Assembly (NCBI GenBank): GCA_044340025.1
Contig: JBIIUJ010000130.1
Coordinates: 1-7,095 of the forward strand
Reading direction: 5' to 3'
DNA length: 7,095 nucleotides
From: JBIIUJ01 sp044340025
Lineage (GTDB): Bacteria > Pseudomonadota > Alphaproteobacteria > Caulobacterales > Aquidulcibacteraceae
Positions 1 through 6,160 of the stretch are shown piece after piece; position 1 is the stretch's first letter; every line of letters begins with the position of its first letter. The position numbers were made by a program, and so were the translations under genes. The notes beneath the pieces were generated by a model. The model searched no databases. It had not been told where the DNA came from and worked only from the letters and a program-made list of their open reading frames with translations.

Positions 1-254
1 TCACCTCCATGGATCGGGACGGCACGCGGGCGGGCTATGATCTCGCGCTTGTGCGCGCCGTGAGCGATCGCGTCAGCGTGCCGGTGGTGGCTTCCGGCGG
101 GGTGGGCGCGCTGGAGGATATGGTGGCCGGCGTGACGCAGGGCCACGCCAGCGCCGTGCTCGCGGCGTCCATCTTCCATTATGGCCAGCACACGATCAGC
201 GAGGCCAAGGCCGCGCTGGCGGCGGCGGGCGTTCCCGTGAGGCAGGCGGCATGA
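1..254 (+). CDS. hisF: Imidazole glycerol phosphate synthase subunit HisF, C-terminal part (5' end outside window)
   Basis: HisF is the cyclase subunit of the HisH-HisF complex in the cytoplasm. It turns PRFAR plus HisH-derived ammonia into imidazole glycerol phosphate and AICAR, the fifth step of histidine synthesis. The reading frame is open from base 3, and the ATG at position 9 is an internal Met, not the start, because codons before it encode Thr-Ser of the conserved TSxDRDGT strand. Visible family landmarks are TSMDRDGTRAGYD (the second Asp of DRDG is a known active-site-region residue), the phosphate-binding ASGGVG loop (about codons 30-35 of the fragment) and the AASIFHYG segment near the end of the barrel. 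About 83 codons, roughly the last third of a ~250-aa protein, are present. The stop TGA (252-254) overlaps the hisE start. Nothing looks broken. The identification is very secure. Confidence 0.97.
   Translation, partial: TSMDRDGTRAGYDLALVRAVSDRVSVPVVASGGVGALEDMVAGVTQGHASAVLAASIFHYGQHTISEAKAALAAAGVPVRQAA
239..254 (+). promoter_or_regulatory. hisE ribosome binding site and ATGA overlap with hisF
   Basis: A GAGG at 239-242 sits 8 nt before the hisE ATG (251-253). The start codon shares its last two bases with the hisF TGA (252-254). This arrangement favours re-initiation by ribosomes finishing hisF and fixes the hisE start. Confidence 0.75.
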
Positions 255-571
255 GCGCGCTGGGAGAAGCTCTCGCCGCGCTGGAGGCCGTGATCGCATC
301 GCGCCGCGGCGCCGATCCGGCAGAGAGCTACACCGCAAGCCTGCTCGCCGCCGGCCCCGCCCGCTGTGCAAAGAAGCTCGGCGAAGAAGCGGTGGAGACC
401 GTGATCGCGCTGATCGAGGGCGAGGAGGGGGCGATTGCGGCCGAGAGCGCCGATCTGCTCTATCACCTGCTCGTGGCGCTGGCCGCGCGGGGCGTGAGCC
501 TCGATGCGGTCGCCGAAAAGCTCGCCGCCAGGCAGGGCGTCTCGGGCCATGCCGAGAAAGCCGCGCGCTGA
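251..571 (+). CDS. hisE: Phosphoribosyl-ATP pyrophosphatase HisE
   Basis: HisE hydrolyses phosphoribosyl-ATP to phosphoribosyl-AMP and pyrophosphate, the second step of histidine synthesis, in the cytoplasm. The 106-aa product has the all-alpha MazG-like fold signature: KKLGEEAVETVIA (residues 41-53), with E46-x-x-E49, followed by E65-x-x-D68 in ESADLLYHLLV. These acidic residues are expected to bind the catalytic magnesium. Its length is normal for a stand-alone HisE, and there is no HisI domain in front, so this is not a HisIE fusion. The ATG at 251 overlaps the hisF stop (ATGA), and a GAGG at 239-242 lies 8 nt upstream, which supports this start and coupled translation. The TGA at 569-571 lies only 3 bp from the stop of the opposing cassette. 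The identification is very secure. Confidence 0.97.
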   Translation: MSALGEALAALEAVIASRRGADPAESYTASLLAAGPARCAKKLGEEAVETVIALIEGEEGAIAAESADLLYHLLVALAARGVSLDAVAEKLAARQGVSGHAEKAAR

Positions 572-574
572 GCC
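572..574. other. Convergent 3-bp junction between hisE and the minus-strand cassette
   Basis: The hisE TGA ends at 571, and the TAG of the opposing gene occupies 575-577 (CTA on the plus strand). Three bases separate the stops. I see no hairpin followed by a T run in the flanking 60 bases on either strand, so any termination signal must lie inside a coding region or depend on Rho. Confidence 0.85.
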
Positions 575-2599
575 CTACCGCCCTTCCCGCGCCCAGGCGA
601 ACAGCGTGAAGCCCAGCGCCAGCGCCGCCAGCAGCCATGCCGGCAGCAGCGGGGCTTCGGCCACATCCTCCACCGCATAACCGCCGCGCCGCTTCAGGCC
701 GATCCAGCCCAGCCCATAAGCGCGCGCATTCTCCGGCACGCGGCGCAGGCCCGGCAGGCCGCGCGCCGCCCAGACCACCCCGCCCCCCGTGGCGCGCGCC
801 AGCGGGGTCAAAAGCGCGTCAGTCGCGGTCGGATCTGCAAACTCCACCGGGAAGCGCGGCCCCAGCACGGCGGCCGCCGACAGCGCGTCATTGCGCAGCT
901 GATAGAGGCCGGGCCGCGCGCCCGCGATCTCCGCGCCATAGCGCCCGGCGCCCTGCTCGGTCAGCGCCAGGGTGCGCGCGCCGTCCGGCCCGGTCGCCTC
1001 CAGCGGTCCGGGCTCTGGCCCGGCGGTGCGCCGCTCCACCACCAGCCGCCCATCGCGGCTTTCGGCGATGAGGCGATCCTCATCGAGCTGCGGTTCCTGC
1101 ATCAGCCAGTGGGCGGTGCGGCGGAACAGCTCGCCAAACGGACCGCCGCCCTCAAAGCCGCGCGCCCATAGCCAGACCTGATCCGACAGCAGCGCCGCCA
1201 CGCGCCCCTCGCCCGCCCGGTCCAGCACCAGAAGCGGCCGGCCGCCTGCGCCGGTCATGACCACCGTGCCGGCGGTGGCGTCAGCCTCGATCAGGCGGAA
1301 CCAGCGGCCCCAGCTTTGCGCGCCCGCCAAGCCCTCCGTCACGGGGTGGGCGGCGCCAGACGGGGCGATGGCGGGACGAAACGGGGTCTGGCTGGTGTTT
1401 CCCGTGGTCTGAACGGGCAGCAATCGGCCGATCGGGGTGGCCAGAAGGCCCGCGCCAGCGGCCTCCTCGGGCCCGAACGCCGCCAGCAGCGCGCCGCCGT
1501 TGCGCACATAATCCACGACGTTCTCGAAATAGATATCCGGCAGGATCGAGAGCTGCCGGAAGCGATCGAACACCACGAGATCGAAGTCCGAGAGCCGCTC
1601 GAAAAACAGCTCCCGCACCGGAAACGCGATCAGCGCCAGTTCGTCCAGCGGCGTGAAATCCTGAAGCTCCGGCGGTCGCAGAATGGTGAAATGCACCAGA
1701 TCGACGCTCGGATCGCCCTTCAGCAGATTGCGCCAGGCCCGCGCCCCGGCATGCGGCTCGCCCGTCACCAGCAGCACGCGCAGCCGCTCCCTCACCCCGG
1801 AGATCGACGCCACCGCCACATTGTTCACCGTGGTCAGTTCGCCCGCTTCCGGGGAGAGCGAAAGCGCCACCTGCGTCTGCCCGCGCCGTCGGATATCCAC
1901 CTCCAGCGTGACCTCCTCGCCCAGCGGAACCTCCACCGTCTGAGGCTCCGCGCCATCGCGCGAGAGGGTGATGCGGGCCGGGCCGCCGCCCGTCCCCGCT
2001 GCGCGGACCACGATTTCAGCGGTCTGGTCCACGATGGCGAACCGCGGCGCGCGAAGGATTTCCAGCCGCCGGTCAAAGCCGTCTGGCGCGCCCACGATCA
2101 CGGCATGGACGGGATAGGGCCGCCCAGCCGCCGCCGCCGCGCCATCTGTTGTCCGCCCATCGGTGATGAGGATAAGTCCGGCGATCCGCTCGGCCGGGGC
2201 GTCGGCCAGCGCCCGGTCGGCTGCGTCCAGCAGCGCCACGCCATCGGCGTCGCCTTGGGCTTCCACCACGCGCAGATCCAGGCCCTCCGGCGCGTCAAGG
2301 CTGGCGCGCAGGCGCTCGGCGGCGGCGCGGGCGGCGGCGCGGCGGTCCTCCAGGCCCATGCTGTCGGAGGCGTCGATCACGATGGCGGCCAGGTCGGGCA
2401 GGGGCGTGCGCGTCTCGCGCAGCAGCGTCGGGTTGGCGAGTGCGGCCACAAGCAGCCCCCCGGCCAGCAGCCGGCTTACCGGCGCGCGCCCGCCGCGCCA
2501 GACATAGACCGCCCAGACCAGCGCCAGCCCGGCCGCCAGCGCAGCCAGAAACAGCGGGGCCAGCCACGGATCGAAGGCGATGCGGATGGCGCTGGTCAT
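575..2599 (-). CDS. Inner-membrane vWA protein with cysteine-less glutamine-amidotransferase-like domain
   Basis: The 674-aa product begins MTSAIRIAFDPW. Two N-terminal membrane segments (about residues 13-34 and 42-57) flank a basic loop, RGGRAPVSR. Next come a vWA domain (about 70-172) with an intact metal motif, D76-A-S78-D-S80, and a later ITDG (145-148); an Ig-like beta region (about 180-265); a Rossmann-type domain resembling class I glutamine amidotransferases (about 271-500, starting RVLLVTGEPH); a second beta-rich region (about 505-575); and a C-terminal membrane segment (about 651-669) ending in AREGR. The positive-inside rule puts the large middle part in the periplasm. The protein has no cysteine, so the amidotransferase-like domain cannot use the usual Cys nucleophile and probably serves for binding. 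The frame is open for 59 codons further upstream, but the ATG at 2599 is preferred: it forms an ATGA overlap with the previous gene, has GGAG 11 nt upstream, and the upstream residues do not look like protein. The family is recognised; the precise function is unknown. Confidence 0.88.
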   Translation of the reverse strand: MTSAIRIAFDPWLAPLFLAALAAGLALVWAVYVWRGGRAPVSRLLAGGLLVAALANPTLLRETRTPLPDLAAIVIDASDSMGLEDRRAAARAAAERLRASLDAPEGLDLRVVEAQGDADGVALLDAADRALADAPAERIAGLILITDGRTTDGAAAAAGRPYPVHAVIVGAPDGFDRRLEILRAPRFAIVDQTAEIVVRAAGTGGGPARITLSRDGAEPQTVEVPLGEEVTLEVDIRRRGQTQVALSLSPEAGELTTVNNVAVASISGVRERLRVLLVTGEPHAGARAWRNLLKGDPSVDLVHFTILRPPELQDFTPLDELALIAFPVRELFFERLSDFDLVVFDRFRQLSILPDIYFENVVDYVRNGGALLAAFGPEEAAGAGLLATPIGRLLPVQTTGNTSQTPFRPAIAPSGAAHPVTEGLAGAQSWGRWFRLIEADATAGTVVMTGAGGRPLLVLDRAGEGRVAALLSDQVWLWARGFEGGGPFGELFRRTAHWLMQEPQLDEDRLIAESRDGRLVVERRTAGPEPGPLEATGPDGARTLALTEQGAGRYGAEIAGARPGLYQLRNDALSAAAVLGPRFPVEFADPTATDALLTPLARATGGGVVWAARGLPGLRRVPENARAYGLGWIGLKRRGGYAVEDVAEAPLLPAWLLAALALGFTLFAWAREGR

Positions 2600-2614
2600 T
2601 GCGCCATCCGCTCC
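2596..2614 (-). promoter_or_regulatory. ATGA overlap and ribosome binding site between the last two cassette genes
   Basis: On the minus strand, the ATG at 2599-2597 overlaps the upstream TGA at 2598-2596. A GGAG lies 11 nt before the start (2614-2611), inside the end of the upstream gene. This fixes the start and indicates coupled translation of the two membrane proteins. Confidence 0.7.
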
Positions 2615-5274
2615 AGAAGGGCGGGCACATGCACCTGATCGGTCTTGTAATTGCCGGTCAGCGCATAGAGCGTCAGGTTCACCCCCACGCGATAGGCCAG
2701 TTCGCGCTGGCGCTCGCCGCCCTCCACCGGCAAAGCGGGCCGGCCCTGCGCATCGATCGCCCAGGCGGCGGCCCACTCCCCATCGCCCACGATCAGGCCC
2801 GAGACGCCGTCATTGCCCAGATCGGCTGCGGCCGCCCGCTCCACATAGAGGCGGGCGCCCTGATAGCGGCCGGGGAAAGCGCGCAGGATATAGAAGGTCT
2901 TGGACAGCACATGATCCCCGCCCACCGGCGCCAGCGCCGGCAGGGACAGGCCTGCAAGCGCCCGACGGGCGATAGCCGCGCTGCCGCCTCCAGCCCGGCC
3001 CGCGCCGCGCGTGTCGATGAACAGCATGCCGCCAGTGCGCAGATGCTGATCCAGCGCACGGGCCGCCTCCGGGCTCAGGGGCTGGGGGTTTTCGGGCAGG
3101 AGCCAATAGATCAGTGGATAGAGCGCCAGCGGATCCCGCCCCGGCGTCACGCCGCGCGGGGGCGCGGCCGCCACGGACGTGCGCGCATTCAGCGCCCGGC
3201 TCAGCCCGCGCAGACCCGCTTCGGCCAGCCCGTCGGTCGCGGGATCACCGGTGCGGACATAGGCGAGCTGGAAGGCGCCGGCGGCCTCCGCCAGCGCGGC
3301 GTCGCTTGCCCGGACCCCGACCGGGTGGAACAGAAGCGGTGTTATCAGCAACGCCCCGGCCAAACCCGCCGCCGCCTGGCGGGGCGGCTTCAGCCGGCCC
3401 GCGATCCAGAGCGCGATCAGCAGATCGGCCGCCAGCAGCGCGATGGCGCCTGTCAGCAGGAAGGGCCCCAGCGTCACCGGCGCTGGGCCAGCGGCGGCCT
3501 GGGTTGCAGCAGACAGACCCGGCGGGGGCGCGGGCGCCGGGCGCAAAGACGCAAACCGCCCCGCATTCAGCGCAAAAACCGCGCCTCCGCGCTGATAAAG
3601 GCCCGGCGGCTGAGTTGGGCCCGGCCTTGCTGCGGCGAACGCTTCGGCTGGAATGGCGCGCGCCGCCCGGCCTGGCGCGACCAGCCTGCCAAACCCGTCC
3701 AGGGCGATGCGCGGCTGGAACGGCCCGGCGCCGGTGATTTCCGCGCCCGCCGCCGAGCGGCCGGCAAACAGGAGCGTGCGACGCAGAAGGCCCACGAACG
3801 CTCCCGAATAGGGCAGGTCGGACCAGGCCGGCGTCGCCCCCGCATGGAACAGAACGATCAGCCCCTTGTCCCTGCGCGCCGCCGATACGAGAGGCGACCC
3901 ATCGGCGAGCGTCGCCCAGATGGCGGCCTCCCCGCCCGGTTCGCCCAGCACCTGCGCGCGCACCTTCACGTCAGCGGGCGGGGAAAGACCCGCAAACGGG
4001 CTCTCCGGCGGATAGGACGCGATGGCCTGGGCCTCCTCCCACGCCACCCCGCCGCCAAAGCTGCGCGCGCCATCCCGCAGGGGGGCCGGCAGAAGCCTGT
4101 CCTCGCCCGGCGCTTCGGCAAGCCTTGGCCCGGCAAATCGCACCAGCACACCCCCGCGATCCACCCACGCGAGCAGCGCGCCCTCGTCGGCATCAGGCAG
4201 CGGGCCGGAATCCGGCAACAGGATCGCATCCACCCCCGCCTCGGCCAGCGCGCCGGCCCCGGCTTCGCTCAAAAGCGCATAGGGCTCCAGCGCGCGGTTG
4301 AGGTAAAAACGCTCTGAAACCAGCGGCGCGGACTGGGCCTCGCCTGAAACAATCCCCACCCTCGGCCGCCGCGCGGCGGCATCCAGCACGAAGGCGCCGC
4401 CGGCGCCGGCCCCGTCGATCCGCGCCAGCCCCGTCTCGCCCACCAGCCCAGGTTCCAGCCGCACCAGCGCTGTAGCGGCGGCCGCGGCCGGCAGCCGCAC
4501 GCGCTGGCGGGCGAACACCCGGCCATCGAGAGCGCCTGCCGCGATCGTGACCTCCGGCGGCGCATCCGGGCCAAGCGCCAGGCTGACCTCCAGGCCGTCG
4601 GCGGTTACGCGCGCGTCGGATAAAGCGATCACACCCCCGCCCCGCCCCGGCGCGATCAGCGTGGCGTCGCCAAAGCGCGCCGCCGCCTGCTGCAACGCGC
4701 CAAGGCCCGGCCGATCCAGCCCATCGGTGAACAGGACCACACGGGCGGGCTGGGGCGCAGCGGCAAGCGCACGGGCTGCGGCCGACAGGTCTGGCAGCCA
4801 GGCGACGGGGTCGCGCGCGTCCAGCCGGGCGCGGGCCTCGAACGCGGTCAATGCATCCGGCTCGCCTTGCGCGGCGCTGGCGAAGATCACCCGGACAGGC
4901 CCGCGCGCGCCTTCCGCCAGGGCCTGCGCCGCCGCGATCGTCTCGCTCCATCGCGCCGCCATGGTCCAGCCGTCATCGATCACCAGGACGAGCGGGCGCG
5001 CGTCGCCCTCTGCCGGCCGGGGGTTGAAAACCGGCTGGGCAAGCCCAACCACCAACAGCAGCGCCGCAAGCAACCGCAGCAGCGTCAGCCAGAGCGGGGA
5101 ACGCACGGGCGTTTCCTCGTCCTGGCGGGCATGACGCAGGATCTCGAGCGGCGGGAACATCGCCCGTCGCGGCGGGGGGGGGACAGCCCGGGCAAGCCAG
5201 AACACCAGCGGCGCCGCCAGCAGCGCCAGCAGCGCAAGCGGGGCTGCAAACCCGAGCGGGCCAAGGCTGAGCAT
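2596..5274 (-). CDS. BatA-type N-terminus / degenerate vWA / DUF4159 fusion membrane protein
   Basis: The 892-aa product starts MLSLGPLGFAAPLALLALLA, typical of the BatA N-terminal double-transmembrane domain. Membrane segments lie at about 10-29 and 64-82 with a basic loop between. A vWA-like domain follows (about 94-212), but its metal motif reads D100-D-G102-W-T104 instead of DxSxS, although FTDG (182-185) is kept. Beta-rich residues (about 215-300) precede an amidotransferase-like Rossmann region (about 303-480). A membrane hairpin (about 601-625 and 634-652) leads to a C-terminal DUF4159 domain (about 660-885), recognised from FYILRAFPGRYQG, the DGVSGLIVGDGEWAAAW region and YRVGVNLTLYALTGNYKTDQVH. 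Charge distribution puts the vWA, Rossmann and DUF4159 parts in the periplasm. There is no cysteine. The start lies 12 bp after the DUF58 stop, with AGGGG about 9 nt upstream. DUF4159 has no assigned activity that I know of. The architecture is confident; the role is inferred from the MoxR/vWA neighbours. Confidence 0.9.
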   Translation of the reverse strand: MLSLGPLGFAAPLALLALLAAPLVFWLARAVPPPPRRAMFPPLEILRHARQDEETPVRSPLWLTLLRLLAALLLVVGLAQPVFNPRPAEGDARPLVLVIDDGWTMAARWSETIAAAQALAEGARGPVRVIFASAAQGEPDALTAFEARARLDARDPVAWLPDLSAAARALAAAPQPARVVLFTDGLDRPGLGALQQAAARFGDATLIAPGRGGGVIALSDARVTADGLEVSLALGPDAPPEVTIAAGALDGRVFARQRVRLPAAAAATALVRLEPGLVGETGLARIDGAGAGGAFVLDAAARRPRVGIVSGEAQSAPLVSERFYLNRALEPYALLSEAGAGALAEAGVDAILLPDSGPLPDADEGALLAWVDRGGVLVRFAGPRLAEAPGEDRLLPAPLRDGARSFGGGVAWEEAQAIASYPPESPFAGLSPPADVKVRAQVLGEPGGEAAIWATLADGSPLVSAARRDKGLIVLFHAGATPAWSDLPYSGAFVGLLRRTLLFAGRSAAGAEITGAGPFQPRIALDGFGRLVAPGRAARAIPAEAFAAARPGPTQPPGLYQRGGAVFALNAGRFASLRPAPAPPPGLSAATQAAAGPAPVTLGPFLLTGAIALLAADLLIALWIAGRLKPPRQAAAGLAGALLITPLLFHPVGVRASDAALAEAAGAFQLAYVRTGDPATDGLAEAGLRGLSRALNARTSVAAAPPRGVTPGRDPLALYPLIYWLLPENPQPLSPEAARALDQHLRTGGMLFIDTRGAGRAGGGSAAIARRALAGLSLPALAPVGGDHVLSKTFYILRAFPGRYQGARLYVERAAAADLGNDGVSGLIVGDGEWAAAWAIDAQGRPALPVEGGERQRELAYRVGVNLTLYALTGNYKTDQVHVPALLERMAQ
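5174..5182 (-). repeat. Run of nine C in the coding strand of the BatA/DUF4159 gene
   Basis: The plus strand shows nine G in a row, which reads as CCCCCCCCC in the gene. It spans the last base of Val31 through the first two bases of Pro34, in a Val-Pro-Pro-Pro-Pro stretch just after the first membrane segment. It is the longest homopolymer I noticed in the window. Loss of one C would shift reading into a frame that stops at 5085-5087. Confidence 0.9.
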
Positions 5275-5290
5275 GCCGTCCCGCCCCTAG
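5275..5290 (-). promoter_or_regulatory. Ribosome binding site for the BatA/DUF4159 gene
   Basis: The 12-bp gap between the DUF58 stop and the next ATG reads GGGCGGGACGGC on the minus strand. Together with the end of the TAG stop it gives AGGGG about 9 nt before the ATG, a passable but not strong Shine-Dalgarno match. There is no room for a separate promoter or terminator here, so the genes are expected to be co-transcribed. Confidence 0.55.
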
Positions 5291-6138
5291 CCGCGCCGCC
5301 GGGCGCCAAGCGCGGCTGCAAGCGCCAGCAGCGCGGGCGCCAGCGGCGCATCGGTGCGGTGGGCGACGACCGAGACGCCCCTCGCTTCAGCCGCCGCAAT
5401 CAGACCCGCGCGGTGCGTGCGATAAAGCGCACGATAACGCTCGCCCGAGCGCTCAGCCCTTCCAAGCAACGCCGGGGCCGCGCTGCCTGAGGGATCTTCA
5501 AACAGAGTGCGACCAGCGAAGGGAAAATCCTCCTCCGCCGGGTCTGCGATCAGCAACAGGGCAGCGGCGCCTGCCGCGCCCATCGCCGCAAACCGGGCGT
5601 CCCAAAGGCCAGGCGGGCCAAGACCATCGCTCGCCGCCAGCATGGCATGGCGCGCCGAAAGGCCTGCAAACAGCGCCTCAGGCCCGGCGCTGGCCCGCCC
5701 CAGAGCCAGCGCAAACCGATCCGCCGACGTGGTAGGCGCACCGCCCGCCGCCTGCACCCGCTCGCCGCCCTTCAGGAAAGCGAATCCCAGCGCCATGGCC
5801 GCCAGAAGCGCACGCTCCGCCTTCTGCGGCAGGCCCGGGCCAGAGCGCCACGCCATGCCGGGGCCAAGGTCGACCCAGAACCGGACAGTCGCCGGCGTCT
5901 CGCGCTCGCGGTCGCGCGCATAGAGCCGGTCGGAGCGGGCAGACCGTCGCCAGTCCACCGCGCGGGGCCCCTCCTCGGGGCGGTGCTCGCGATGCTGCCA
6001 GAAGGTCTCGCCCGGGCCGGCGCGGCGCAGACCATGGCCGCCCGGCGCGAGGGCAAGCGCGGCGCGGCGCGCATCGGCGGCCAGCCGGCCCAGCCGCTCG
6101 GCCTCGCCCGCCGCGCTGGAGGCCAGCGGCTGGCTCAT
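5287..6138 (-). CDS. DUF58 domain protein, soluble, with altered vWA metal motif
   Basis: The 283-aa product carries the DUF58 core: HGLRRAGPGETFWQHREHRPEEG, here split as HGLRRAGPGETFWQ (35-48) and HREHRPEEGPRAVDWRRSA (49-67), followed by RSDRLYARDRERE (68-80). DUF58 proteins are usual partners of MoxR ATPases and have a vWA-like domain. I see no membrane segment, so this is the short cytoplasmic form rather than the longer form with N-terminal membrane helices. The vWA strand that normally ends in DxSxS reads V-D90-L-G92-P-G94-M; both serines are glycine. The later acidic position lies in LLLIADPAEEDFPF (194-207). There is no cysteine. The ATG at 6138 overlaps the MoxR stop (ATGA), which fixes the start, yet no Shine-Dalgarno match precedes it. 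The family call is secure. A role as adaptor or co-chaperone for the ATPase is inference. Confidence 0.93.
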   Translation of the reverse strand: MSQPLASSAAGEAERLGRLAADARRAALALAPGGHGLRRAGPGETFWQHREHRPEEGPRAVDWRRSARSDRLYARDRERETPATVRFWVDLGPGMAWRSGPGLPQKAERALLAAMALGFAFLKGGERVQAAGGAPTTSADRFALALGRASAGPEALFAGLSARHAMLAASDGLGPPGLWDARFAAMGAAGAAALLLIADPAEEDFPFAGRTLFEDPSGSAAPALLGRAERSGERYRALYRTHRAGLIAAAEARGVSVVAHRTDAPLAPALLALAAALGARRRG

Positions 6139-6160
6139 GCCGGGGTGAGCGCGTCGGCCG
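6135..6160 (-). promoter_or_regulatory. ATGA overlap of the MoxR stop and DUF58 start, without Shine-Dalgarno
   Basis: On the minus strand, the DUF58 ATG (6138-6136) overlaps the MoxR TGA (6137-6135). The 22 bases upstream of the ATG contain CGCTCACCCCGGC and no AGGAG-like sequence. Translation of DUF58 therefore probably depends on ribosomes that have just finished the ATPase gene. Confidence 0.6.

Noticed and set aside
251..571. Bifunctional HisIE
   Set aside because: The protein is only 106 aa and covers just the MazG-like pyrophosphatase domain; there is no HisI cyclohydrolase domain upstream because hisF is there.
1316..2638. Plus-strand open frame of 440 codons opposite the vWA/GATase-like gene
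   Set aside because: The translation is rich in Arg, Gln, His and Gly with no recognisable domain, which is typical of the antisense of a GC-rich gene. The minus-strand frame has clear domains and coupled starts.
2600..2776. 59-codon upstream extension of the vWA/GATase-like gene
   Set aside because: The extension lies inside the DUF4159 coding region and encodes Arg/Gly/Ala-rich residues without a plausible signal or domain. The ATG at 2599 has an ATGA overlap and a GGAG, and begins a normal membrane-protein N-terminus.
2440..4317. Plus-strand open frame of 625 codons across the BatA/DUF4159 gene
   Set aside because: It has the same Arg/Gln/Pro-rich low-complexity composition, spans the junction of two well-supported minus-strand genes, and shows no domain or ribosome binding site. 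I treat it as a GC-rich shadow.
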